DNA from: Phallusia mammillata
Taxonomy: Eukaryota; Chordata; Ascidiacea; Phlebobranchia; Ascidiidae
DNA length: 64,000 bases
Reading direction: 5' to 3'
Assembly: GCA_003260075.1 (NCBI GenBank)
Contig: QLIY01000676.1
Coordinates: 26,872 to 90,871, forward strand
In this document: piece after piece, positions 1 through 11,708 of the stretch
Position numbering within the stretch: position 1 is the stretch's first letter
How the letters are laid out: every line of letters begins with the position of its first letter
Translations under genes and position numbers: made by a program
Notes under the pieces: model-generated
Told to the model about the DNA's origin: nothing
Databases searched by the model: none
What the model saw: the letters and a program-made list of their open reading frames with translations, nothing else

Positions 1-1714
1 ATACAGAATGAAGAAATGAGATTATATCAATACTCATACAAAACAAGCATAAATCCTCTTTCAGAGTATAGAAACTGTTAAATTGCATCAACATCATAAT
101 AAAATGGTTAGGCCTGTTTGCTTGGAAAGATATCTGCATTAAACGCTTTACTGATTTTTAACTCTGTTAGCCGCCGTCTTTTTATCACAAAATTCAACTT
201 AACATTCGTCGCCAAGGCCATTAAAAAAGCGGTCAGCCGTTAAATCCTGAAAGTGATTGGAATGCGATTCGTTTTACTCGTTTTGTTGGAAAGAAATCAA
301 AATTGGCTTGAGATGAAACTGAATTACTTCGTGATGTACTTCAACAATATTTGCTTTAACTGGCCTGTTCCCATTTCTTTCTAATTGTATTCTGCAAAGT
401 TTAAACCTAAATGTTTTAACTTTATTTTATTCAAGTTGAGTTTAGTTGAGTTTATTTCGTTTGATGAACGAACAGATAGTGACACAACTGCACTAAAACA
501 ATCACCAAGCCTGAAATAACTACAATACGTTGAAACGTTAGGAGCGCGAAACATTGAAAGGCACCATTGGTGATTCACAATTGTTAACGCCCTCGCAAAA
601 ATGTACTTGTTTGCTTAAAGAAACATCGCAAAAGTTTAGTTTTTATGTTTTGTTTCGCTAAAAGACGCTTATTTACTAAGACTTTATGGTGACCTACACA
701 AATGTGAAGCACAAGCGTCGATAATAGCAAATTATACTCCACTAACACCCTTGGAAACACTCAATAACAGTCTTGCTTTTCTCTATTTGACAAATTGTTG
801 CTGTGACGTTTCAACGCTGGTTTCAAAGTAAAGTTATTTTGAAAATCTAATTTGGGCCGTTAAAGGTCAAAGCGTAAAAAGGTCACAGTTACTTCACGCT
901 ATCTTTGCGCTTGGTTGATTGTTTTTTTAAAGCAAGGTAACATATATGGTAACTTAAGTAGTTCGTCCCGAACTGTTCAAAGTCATACGCTTGCCACATT
1001 TATTCGTTAACATGGTGATGACTTTATGATCAAAGAACATGTTTTTTTATTTAGCGAGTCCAAGAGAGTTTTGACAAGTGTTTTAAAACCTTACTGAGCA
1101 TTCTGAGAAATTCATTTACCGGAATACGAAAAGTTTCAGCTTCCTATACTTATATTTCGAATACTTTATGCAACAATTTAAAAAACATAAAATTAAACTA
1201 ACTTTCAGTCCAGGTTACAATTTTACCAAAGATGTTGACAATAATCAACTTCATTACTGCCTTGATCAAAGATGGCAATCTTTCTACAAATTCGAATCTC
1301 ATAACTCGATAATAAAGCTGACTTAATGTGGAAAAGGTACAACCCTGGTTTAACATTCTTTGGATATTGTGGTTAAACGTTCCACTGAAACCAACCAATA
1401 TTTCTAGCTTTGCACCTGCACACTCAGTTGATATTGAAGTGTTCTCGGTATTCGACATTTAGACCATTATTACGTAAACCGCAAAGTCATTCTAACCTTA
1501 CAGAAGAAACCACATTGTTTTGTCGCATAGCCTCCTGCAGCTTATGAGGAATTTTGGTGTTTATCGATATTAAGTGATGCATAAAAGCAAAATCAAACGC
1601 TTGAAGTCAAATTCAATTCCACAGGACTAAACACAAATGCTTTTCAAAAAAAGTATGTACAGTATACCCCTGTAAGTGTTTTTTCATTCATTACTTTCTT
1701 TGTGCCTGAATGTG
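1..1714. other. No gene recognised
   Basis: AT-rich sequence. An 86-codon minus-strand open frame (1458-1198) starts with ATG, but has no recognisable family and no splice context to support it. Confidence 0.5.
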
Positions 1715-1722
1715 GTTTAAAC

Positions 1723-2088
1723 CAGTGTTCTTCAACCTTTTTTGGTTTGGTGAAGCCTTAAAGTTGTTGTGACGAACTCATGCACCCTGTTTATCAAAAC
1801 TTTTGACGTAAACATTTTTGATCAAAAACTTTTGACGTAAATTAACGCCAATCCGCACTATGCGCAATACGTCTTTTGAAGTAGATATATGTCAACCGCA
1901 CTGAAAGTGTTAGACAAAAACATTTAAAAAAAAGCAGAGGTTCATTTATACATCAGTTGAAACCTACATTTTTTTTCTAATATCCTGAAAGTCAAATATT
2001 AATGGTTTATTAAAAGTTTGTGATGCACCCTTGTATACATTTTCGTACTGGTGCACCCCATGCCGTGCACACCGGTTGAAGAGCACTG
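1723..2088. mobile_element. hAT non-autonomous element
   Basis: Ends CAGTGTTCTTCAACC ... GGTTGAAGAGCACTG with 8-bp duplications GTTTAAAC at 1715-1722 and 2089-2096. No coding capacity. Confidence 0.85.
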
Positions 2089-2611
2089 GTTTAAACCATG
2101 CTTCAATCTTTTTAGGTTTCAGATTCAGCTATTTACAAATTTAAAGCAAAATGCAAGTGGTAAACGTCAAAAGTGTCCAAATTTTTCATTGCTTACAATA
2201 TCATGACCTTTCTCTTGTTTTTTTCTTGTGCACAATTTGTCTCACTGTGGTTTTCCATATTAGCACAGGTTCGCAATGTAACTGAAAATTGCAGTATTTT
2301 TTCTTGTAGGATTTTGTTTGAATATCTCATCACCAGAAAGATGTATCGATTATTGTAAGATTTGGTTGCAATGTTCTTGTGGGGGGGGGGTTTTTTCTTG
2401 TAGGATGTTGTTTGAATATCTCATCTCCAGAAAGATGTATCGATTATTGTAAGATTTGGTTGCAATGTTCTTGTACTTAATTTAACCACGAGGTTAAGGT
2501 AAATAATTACATTTTTTAACTTCAAGCTTTATGAAAAATTGGCACCGTGACAACCTTTCAGTCACATTGGAAATGCAACAACTGCTGTACCCGGTGGTAG
2601 AGTTATATATG

Positions 2612-2982
2612 CAGGGTTGCCATCGACATGGAAAACAAACGAAAAATCAAAAATTTTATACGATACGAAACAAACCTGTTTGAACAAATCTTTGCATTGA
2701 TACGAGTCATGACTCATGACATATCACATGCCATATTTTTTGCCATAGACGATCTGTTCCAGCAACTTTTTGTTCGTAGAATTTACTTCGGGTATCTCAG
2801 GACATCTCAGGTCATAGCTTTACTTCTACTTGTGGCAGGGATTTGAATTGTAATATTTAAAAATAAGACAAAATAAGGACTCGAGTCATAAACAAGGACG
2901 TTTCTCAGAAATATTTTTTTCTACGACATTGTCCTTCCAAATAAGAAAAAATCTTAGAAATAAGGACGATATGGCAACCTTG
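2612..2982. mobile_element. hAT-like element (CAGGGTTGCCAT family)
   Basis: Ends CAGGGTTGCCAT ... ATGGCAACCTTG, flanked by TATATATG (2604-2611) and TCTATATG (2983-2990), 7 of 8 identical. Same family as 4520-4968. Confidence 0.7.
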
Positions 2983-2990
2983 TCTATATG

Positions 2991-4112
2991 GCACTAAACG
3001 ATTGAGGTTTCATAGAAATAACACGCAAATCAACTTAAAAACCTTATTCTTTAGGTTAACCCTATTCCAGTCTTAATGTTAATTTAAATAACTGCGCTCT
3101 TTACGCTATCTATCGGTATTTAGCTAACTTTTCCACTGGGAGTTTGTTAGTAGTTCTACCGATTTTAAGCATTAGGATTTCTTTCAATAACTTCAAAATG
3201 TTATTATCGATTATTTTTTGTTGTCAACAGTTAAATGTTAGCTTTTGTTTAAATATTGCTTATGCGGTAAAAACCGTTATTAAGTCATGTTGGAATTTCA
3301 TCAATGAGAGAAATACCATATTATTTGTCACTTTTATTAATCTATAATAATGTAAATGCTTTTGTAAACTTTGAAAACGTTTGTTGTAAAATTTTGAGGT
3401 AACTGACAGAACAATTACGTAATGTAATGGCCCAATCATGAGTTCACAGCAAAACGATGACAATAAAATTTCGAAGTAAAAGATTATCATAATTTCGTTC
3501 AGTTTTAAAAGGTTAAAAACAGGATTTTGCTTTTCAAGCGGATAAGAACTATTTGCCAAGTTATAGTGTGAATGTGTACGACCTCGACAGCCTCAACATG
3601 ACCGCAGCACATAATCTACAGGTTACATTTATCATATGGTTGATTGCAGCTGTTGATGCATTACGATTACAGTATTTATCAAAAAATCAATTTTCTGCCA
3701 TCTGTACAAAAAGGTCTATCATTTCTCGCCCCATCCCCCCAAAAAAGAAAACGTTTTTCAATCTAGTTAATACACATAAACTTGCACGTTGCAATACCGT
3801 AGTGATGTAGTTTTACATGCAATAAACTTTTTGTTTTAGGTGATATTTTCCTTAAATCCTCATATCTACATGACTGCGTTTTACGCACGAAAATAGGCAG
3901 GCAAATAAAAGACAAGAATCTATAGCTAGTAGTTAGTAAACAGTTATACAGTAGTTTACAAAACAACAAATAGAATATACAGTTTATAACTCGACATTAT
4001 CAAAACTACAATAAGCGCTAAAACAGCAATATGCTGTGTAACAATGTTCGCAAAGTTACACGTTTTGTATGATGATGTTAGTAGTAATAATATAACACAT
4101 GGTTCTGTTTGG
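2991..4112. other. No gene recognised downstream of P450 gene A
   Basis: Short open frames at 3259-3810 on both strands overlap one another and resemble no family. The part next to 4112 is presumably the 3' UTR of P450 gene A. Confidence 0.5.
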
Positions 4113-4472
4113 TTAATTTCTGGGCGTAAACTTGAGTTTAAACGGGTACGGACTCAAGATGGCGGCAGAGTCGCCGGCCATGTCAACATTTGCGTCACTA
4201 GCGGCGATAGTGACGTCAAACTTGTAAAACATAGCAACCACATCAGCTAAAATTTCAGTTTCGGCGATTCTTTGACCGACGCAAGAGCGCCACCCAATGC
4301 CGAAAGGAATCACGTGACCGGACTTCTTGAACGCTCCTGATTGGTCCAAATGCCGTTCCGCTCTAAAGGTTTCAGGATCCGGTGCCCAGAATTTCTTGTC
4401 ATAGTGGACGCTCCATATATTGGGCATGACTGCCATTCCCTTTGGAACCTTATATCCCATGAGACTCGTGTC
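4113..4472 (-). CDS. P450 gene A terminal exon with heme-binding cysteine
   Basis: Last exon (120 codons including the TAA at 4113-4115), from the PERF-like region (FRAERHL) through the heme loop FGIGWRSCVGQRIA to the C terminus KFTPRN. In gene B the same sequence is continuous with the preceding K-helix exon, so gene A has one more intron (5320-4473) exactly at a Glu-Asp codon boundary (phase 0). The intron carries a hAT-like element and a 69-base G run. Confidence 0.9.
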   Translation of the reverse strand, partial: DTSLMGYKVPKGMAVMPNIWSVHYDKKFWAPDPETFRAERHLDQSGAFKKSGHVIPFGIGWRSCVGQRIAETEILADVVAMFYKFDVTIAASDANVDMAGDSAAILSPYPFKLKFTPRN

Positions 4473-4567
4473 CTGTATAACAGGCACAGAAATTGTTTTA
4501 AGCTATTTAAGCCTATAAGCAGGGTTGCCATACCGTTCTTATTTCTAAGATTTGTCCTTATTTTGAA

Positions 4568-4637
<70 letters not shown>

Positions 4638-7600
4638 CAAATCCTAGCTACAAGTAAACGTAAACCCATAGACCTGAGCTGTCGGAAGATACACGAAGTG
4701 TTTTCTACGAACAAGGGTTTGCTGGAACAGATTGTTTCCGGGGGGGGGGGAATATTGTCCTTAGACCTGAGCTGTCGGAAGATAAACGAAGTGTTTTCTA
4801 CGAACAAGGGTTTGCTGGAACAGATTGTTTCCGGCAAAAAGTGTGGCATGTGATATGTCATGGCTCGTATAAATGCAAAGATTTCTTTGAAAACGTTGTT
4901 TTGTTTCGTATGACAATTGAAATCTTAGGTTGTCCTTATTTTAAGGTCCATGTCAATGGCAACCCTGCATGCCTACAAGCCTTTAGATTCGGGGTGGGAT
5001 ACAATATAGATCAAAGTTTTTGTTTCACACATATACTGTACAAACTGTACTGTTACTGTTTAGGTAACCACCAACATAACTAACGTGAAACTAGGTCATA
5101 GCTATTTGATATGTTTCCTCTGAACAAGGCATGACCGACGTATGATGGATCAGTCAAGGATATGACTAACTTCATGCATTAGAAGATACAGCGCATTTGA
5201 CTCAAAGGTATTTTTGTATGAACCATTTTTCGCGTGCGCAATATCCTTCATTTTATTTCATAGCATTTGTTCTATACTTTATCTCAGAAATACAGTTGGG
5301 TCTGTTTAACTAAGCTCTACCTCTTGGACGTAATGGAAGAGACTTGTTGGTGCAATTGGTCGAAGACGGAAAGATTCTTCAATAACAGCTCGGGTGTAAT
5401 GTAGTTCATCTTTTTTGTGGGTAATCGCACCTCGGACGGGAGATGGACAGCCTACAAAGTATGACGCAAATTGAATGTGTGATTTGTTTACTGCTGACGT
5501 ACGGAAGTAGGGTCCCCAAGAATGAAAGTGACTGTTTTTAAAAACGTCAAATAGTGGGAACATGTACATTTAAAAGTGGTTTCATTTAGTTGCTGTTGTT
5601 ACTTAAAAAACGTTGGTGTTTCACCTAGTGTTAGCTTGCCTTACATGTTATGCAGGAGGGACCTATACAGCTTAAATACGGCCAAAAGGAGGGCCTTAAA
5701 ATAAGTAAAAACCACCGTGTAAAAGGGAACCATGCGTGACCGTCGCAATGCACCGAGCATGCAAGACTGAGCACCAAGCGTTAACGTGAGATGCTCCAAG
5801 CGTTAAAGTGAGATGCTCGGTGCTCGACCAAACAGAACAATTGCAGTTTTGGGGGGGGGGTCTAGTACCAAGTTAGCAGTTAGTGGTATCATGTTGAACT
5901 AAATATCAGCAAATTCATATTCTAAGTGCTAAAATATAGCTTGTTAAAGATTCGGTTCTCAATTATTGCATTAATATTGTAGGTGAATTAAAATCGTTTA
6001 AATTTTCGTTTTGTTTTCCAAGTATCAGACATTGCAGTAAATATGGCCTGCTTGAAGTAACCCACACAAACAATCAACAGGCTTTGAGTCATTGTTTATG
6101 GTAGCAAACTGTACATTTAGGCGCAAGGGACAATCATATTAACAACAACAATCAATAAACGTCTCCGTTACCTTTCAAAACGTTGTCAAGCTCTTGCTGC
6201 ATTCGCTTTTTAGTTTCTGGATTTTTCATCATAAACAAAACGACCCAGAGAAACGCTGATGCTGTTGTGGTGGAACCCGCAAACACAAAATCTTCCATAA
6301 GGACCGCCAGGAATTCCTTTTCCTCCCTTGTTGGGTTTTCAAAAACTGAAGCAGATTGAAACAAGAATACTTAATAATAAACTGTTGCTGCCGGGCATAA
6401 TGTATTAACAAATTTGTAGCTCTTCCAGCACGTTTTATTATAATATACCGACGTTTCGATGTCCTGTACGAGTAACCTACCTTCATCAGGGTAATGACAC
6501 AAACTTAAGACACAAAAGCAACATGGGCTATGAAACACACAAAAACGCAGTGTTAGCAAGCTGTATAGTGTCTAAAGATTTCACCAAAACATTACACAGA
6601 AAAGCATGTGGTTTCGTCATATGCTTACGCCGGTCTCTTCGTAACAGGATATGAACAACTTACATGTACGAAAATGTAAAATATTCTATAACATCAGCAG
6701 CTAATGTGGTTGTTTCATCATCACTGCTTTCTTGGTGTTTTTTTCGATAGTACCAGTATATTATTATGTGTGTTGTGAAACATAAATATGCACTTGTTTG
6801 TGTGTACCAATTTACGTACCGTTGTTTTGTGTGCGTCGATTTTCAGTCTGCCTTCATACTGAATCGTTATTTTTTTTGTAATTTACCTTTGTAGAAACTC
6901 GTCACAAAGTCCGGCGTATCCCGGTTTTCTGCGGTACGCTCATCCGCTAAAGCAAGCAGTTTTTTGATAATTTTTTGACGATTGCTGTCAGCGTTGGAAA
7001 TAAACCTGCGAAGTTAATAAATGAAATATCATTGCACAACACAAAAAGCAGGAACGTTGCAAGCAATGCAGTTTTTTGTTTGTTGCAAATTAACAAATTG
7101 GGCACGTTTTTGGGGCACGAATAAGTCTTCTATTATGCAGTTGCCTGAAGGCAGTGGTCATAACTCCTGGTTGCAAATTCTTTGAACACTTGTACGGGCC
7201 TTCAAAATGTATTGCCTCATTTGTCGAATTGTCTCAAAGAGCGGTTTGCAAGCTTTGTGGCATTTGTATTACGGCATTATTTGCAAATTCTTTGAACACT
7301 TGTACGGGCCTTCGAAATGCATTGTCTCTTTTGTCGAATTGTCTCAAAGAGCAGTTTGTGCGATAAATACAACTAGCCTATAACTCTGTAAAGTGTAAAC
7401 CATATTTTGTTTTGCCCCATTGACATTTTTAATGCCATACTGACCCCTCTTTGCAAAATTTCAAACTGCCTGGAGGAGGAGTTAACGATTGTAAGTAATG
7501 TGCTTATTAATGTCAGCCGGTTAAGTGGATGAAATTGCCTTATGTTTGAGTCATTATTTTCACAATTAAAACCAATACGGATGCGGATAATATGACTTAT

Positions 7601-9355
7601 GTTGACCTAATTCTCGTTGGGACATAACACATGTGTTTTCCAGCACAAATATTGTATTTTATTATATTTGGTTCATCCAAACTTGAAACACAATAACATA
7701 TTATAAAAAGTTCACAAGAAAAACATAAGACACTGCTGGGAAAACCCAGAGAATGGAAAACTATTTAAGTTTATGGTTGATTTGTTGCGCAATTCGGATA
7801 TAATAGACTTTATTTAAACGTGTTTCGTGAGTTGCTTCGTACTCAGTCTGACAAAATATTTGAGGGTTAGCCTTTATTTACCTGCTCATCGAAGGAAGGC
7901 GGCCAAGCCAGGGCACCAAAAACAAGACTGTGAATTTGGGATCCCGTATGTCAGCATATACGAGCGTAACCAAGTCATTCAATGCACTGTCTGTTGCTTC
8001 ATATCGGCGGGAGAAGCATGTCTGTAAAAAAAAACATGTCTCAGTGTCCAAACTTTTTGAAACAAAAAATGGACTTTGGTCAACGTCTTAGGGTCTCTGC
8101 ATGGTTGACTACAAGACCGTTTTTTTCTAGTGAAACCACAGAGACAGTCAAAGAAGTTGCTTGCTTCGGCTGACCTTGGCAAAGTATTAATGCATTATTA
8201 ACACATGTGTATGCAAAAAAATAACTAAAAGATAATTTAAAATACCTGCATGACTACATTGGCCATTGACGACAACACAAGCTCTTTTATGTCGCTTTCG
8301 CCTTCAAGTTTTGATAAACTTTCTTGCAAATGTTCCGTTTCTGGGGGGGGGGACCATCCTCAATCGCTGTGACAATAATACATACTTAAAAATTCCATTG
8401 CAACATGAAGGAAATTAAACTTTTTATTTTTTACGTCTTTCGTTGCCTTGCAATGGAAGGTAGTTGGTGCTTACAGACAGCGCAAATGTTTTTTAGCAAA
8501 CATTGGTTAAAATGTCTCACAAATATCAGAGTCTTGCTGTTATCTACATTTTTAAATCGGATTGAAAGCGACCCTGGTAGTTCATAGTAACTTACTGTGC
8601 CAAATGTCTGTGAAACTTTCACGTGCAAATTTTCTCCATTTGGTCCATAAGTCATCATACTGTTTGAAGAAAAGTCCTTTGTTGTCCCGAGCGGCTTTTA
8701 GCACTTTCGCCTCCAGACGACCGGAATAAGCAGTGGCCTTTTCAATAAACGCTTCTTGGAAAGCTTCAAATCTGAATAAAACACATTTAATAAAGGCACT
8801 GCCCCAAAAGGGTAAATTTCACTAATGCGGTCCCAATCAGCGCCAGCTCCCGTACTGTATAAACACAAAAGAGGTACATCACAGGGTTTACCAGAAATGT
8901 TGTACTTGTAATTTGCTGTAAAGCGTTGCATTACACTACATGTATACGATTACACATGTATAACCTACGAATACATATGTATAACCCTCGGTATATTTAC
9001 GCTCTTTCGCCTGAAAAATGTCACTTAACACCTTTTCTGGCATTTATCTAAACCAGACGTTAGGGTAAACGTTCCAGCAAGCTTTGCAACATTTGTATTA
9101 CACCATTACTTTAGTTTTTTTCCAATAACAAATTTGCATGTAAATACAATGTGGTCATTCTACTAACCCATTTATGACAAGGGTGTCTGTGGGTCCGAAC
9201 CGAACCTTGTAAACATCCCCGTAGTCTTCTTCTGCCCATTGAGTCAAGCTCTTTTCCTTATATTTAATCAAACTTAGCGCGGATCCAACTATCGGGAACC
9301 CCCACGGACCTGGCAAATCTCTCAATTCTTCGTTGTTGCTTTGACTTCCGGCCAT
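4113..9355 (-). CDS. Cytochrome P450, CYP2 clan (gene A, 8 exons, distal tandem copy)
   Basis: Heme-thiolate monooxygenase, expected to oxidise small lipophilic substrates with NADPH-P450 reductase. Inferred exons: 9355-9168, 8771-8596, 8366-8246, 8021-7882, 7005-6887, 6345-6172, 5451-5321, 4472-4113; all junctions are GT-AG. Visible motifs: proline-rich hinge PGPWGFPIVGS, I-helix FAGSTTTA, K-helix EESFR, and heme loop FGIGWRSCVGQRIA with the cysteine ligand. About 468 residues if frame is kept, against about 490-500 for microsomal CYP2 proteins: the product starts about 10 residues before the PGP hinge, an in-frame TAA lies 24 bases upstream of the ATG, and no hydrophobic anchor is visible. 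Exon 3 contains a G10 run (8343-8352) where the paralogue has 8 other bases, giving a +2 frameshift that is probably an assembly error. Paralogue of the gene at 11.7-14.8 kb. Family assignment is firm; exact CYP2 subfamily is not. Confidence 0.9.
4520..4968. mobile_element. hAT-like element (CAGGGTTGCCAT family), interrupted by poly-G
   Basis: Ends CAGGGTTGCCAT ... ATGGCAACCCTG. Contains a 69-base G run (4568-4636) and an 11-base G run (4740-4750) flanked by two copies of the same roughly 75-bp segment. Lies in the extra intron of P450 gene A. Flanks GCCTATAAG and GCCTACAAG are similar but offset by three bases. Confidence 0.6.
5741..5830. repeat. Small foldback with GCACCAAGCG core
   Basis: GCACCGAGCAT near the left is inverted as ATGCTCGGTGC at the right, with CCAAGCGTTAA repeated between. 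The GCACCAAGCG core is also the repeat of the foldback element at 48987, so this may be a relic of that family. In an intron of P450 gene A. Confidence 0.4.
6444..6497 (-). ncRNA. Hammerhead ribozyme-like motif 3 (degenerate)
   Basis: Minus strand: TACC, CTGATGA (6489-6483), weak stem II, GAAAC, GTC, GGTA. Stem I pairs with bases different from motifs 1 and 2 (TACC/GGTA); stem II has only about three pairs. In an intron of P450 gene A. Confidence 0.35.
7169..7366. repeat. Tandem duplication in a P450 gene A intron
   Basis: A segment of about 90 bp beginning TTGCAAATTCTTTGAACACTTG and ending CTCAAAGAGC occurs at about 7172-7243 and again at about 7281-7352, with a few substitutions. No coding evidence. 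Confidence 0.75.
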
Positions 9356-11708
9356 AGTAACTAACAGCTTGATAGTTTAAAAAACGCTGTAAAACGTGGA
9401 CCTGCTTGGTACAAATAATAACAATACGAAGTTCTCCAAAACAGCACCTTTCTGAAACTGGTAAGTTTTGTAAACCTTTCTAGTATCACAAGTAAGTGCA
9501 AAAACTGCATACCAAATAAGCGCAAACTTTAGTCACTCCAAAAGGGGGTTTAAAATAGCATTTCTTAAAGCTTTTGCAAAACTGTTTTGCCGAGTTACTT
9601 CCTCTTTCAACAATGCTATTGTGTATACAAAGGCTTTTTGAAAAGTATTAAGAACCCTTATTAACCGTCGAACAGTTTATTGTCGATCACAACAACATAT
9701 GGTCGCGATGTAACACCGGAAAGAGGGAGCATTGTACTCGTCACGAATTAATCACTGTTTTTGAAGCCAGTGTGTTCTGTTATGCTTTGCTAGGCTTAGC
9801 GGAGATCGTGCATAGTAAAAGCTATGATGACAAAACCCTCATACTTGGTAAACGGTTGCACATTATCTTGTGTTGAAAAACAGCACCCTCGCTAACGACA
9901 ATACTGCTAAAGAACTAAACCTTCCTCTCCGTTCCCTATTATCTTGTCTTCTTGATGCGCTTGATTGATTTCTTAGTGCAAGGTTGCACACAGGAAGGCT
10001 TCCTGCAGTCAACTGTCACATCACCTTGCATTGTTGTAAACCAGTAAGCCAAGGAGGCTATGCTGCTCTTCAATCAAAATCTGCTTTATCAATATATGCT
10101 GCAAGCTTGTTCGGACGCCCAGGCCAACCACTGAAAACAGAGGCAGCCACACCGACTTAGCGGATCGCTGATCACGCTCAGGTTTAGGCGCTTGTAACTA
10201 GTTTGCCCCAAGCAACCGACTGTAATTCGAAGAAAAAATTTGCCCGCGGTCGCACAAAAACTTGTCCTGATTTGGCCTCAAGCTTATCAATTAGTTTTAC
10301 ACTGAATCGAGTTTCAGCAAACAAACCTGCAAAGCCCGCATAACTTACAACTTACTGCTCTGCGGAGAAATGAAATTAAGGCTTGTGGGCGTTTGCCTCG
10401 ACCAATCGACAGGTCATAGCATGCTTTATGACGACATACTTTGCTGACTGTTTCCTCTGACTAAAACTCGACGACAGGCACGGGAGTAAACTGTCAACAA
10501 AACCGCGGTAGTTTAAGCGTTTAACTCTAGATTTCATTACATCCTAAAATGCCTTTATTTCTATTTCTACATTATTTCTGTTTCTGCAAAAGTGTAAATG
10601 CTGGTCAACTTTACTGCTTGGTAACCCTGAGACTGTCAATTTCACATCTATTTGAAACATTGCTTCTCAACACTTTTGCGCAAAAAGTGAAGAACAGTTC
10701 TCCTTTGATTATAATCAATTATTATCCATGCCTCGCTTAACACGTAATTGATGGGTTATATGAGGTAACAATGGAGGAACAAACGATTATTTGAACATTG
10801 CCAATCACAGCATATTGAAATATTTTTAAACAGTGTGAGTAAGCGAGTTAGCTATTTACACAAAAATGTGCAATGTTCTACTTCAGTGCACTGGTATGCG
10901 ACTTGAATGTTTCTACAGCGAAGTTTAAGGAATTCAATCATCCATTTTCTTTCCTTGTCGATTGTTTTCGCGTCAACTAGAAAGGATGAGTAAGTAGCCT
11001 ACGTACTTTGGTTCAGGCCTTTTTCTGCATGATTTTTGCAATGTAGCTAGGGTATTAATTTTATGCGGACCTATCGTGTCCTAAAAACGTGCCCTTCAAT
11101 GGAAAAGAAACTCAATTCTGTGCAGTTTGCTTTATTTGGACCAATGCATCAAAATAGGTTTTGCAATAGTTGGTAAATATATCTATGTATAGTGTATCTA
11201 ATCGTTACATATGATTAAAATTTTAGGCAGTTTTGCAATAAAAAAGGGATTAAACTGGTTTCGACAAAAGACTTTTCCCAGAAAGGAATTTGTCAAATTG
11301 TGAACACTTTTTTCACTGCAAGTTTATTTGGCACAAGAAAATACATACAACGTCAAAAATAAATTGATTAGGAATATAGAAGGTCGATCAGCATGTATGA
11401 TATAATTGAGTTGTGAAAGAACAACTTTATGTGTGCGCATCAGTCCATGCATAGTGCATTAATTTTCCACATACTGCGAAAAATGCATCAATAAAAACAT
11501 TTACGGGAGAACAATATTTACATTTCATGAAAACTAATGCTGAAAAATTTAAACACAAATACCAGCTAGAAAAGACGAATAAAAATATGAGTACGCTGTA
11601 AATTCTCAGTACGCCTCGAAGTAAAGCTAAAAGTCGTTGTCGCATCAAACTTAGAAGTTCCATGCCAAATACTTTGCGACGAAACTGCTGGTTTTTATCC
11701 GGTTTCGA
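9356..11708. other. Intergenic spacer between the two P450 genes
   Basis: Should contain the promoter of gene A (next to 9356) and the 3' UTR of gene B. No TATA box or other site could be assigned, and no coding region is seen. Confidence 0.5.

Noticed and set aside
1198-1458. 86-codon minus-strand open frame
   Set aside because: ATG-initiated and not low-complexity, but no family, no splice sites and no neighbouring exons support it.
4341-4853. Open frame with a long poly-glycine stretch (also 21420-21728 and 25524-25730)
   Set aside because: The glycines come from G homopolymers of doubtful reality; the flanking residues are intron, transposon or duplicate sequence.
8343-8352. Evidence that P450 gene A is a pseudogene
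   Set aside because: The only lesion coincides with a G10 join; every other exon and splice site is intact.
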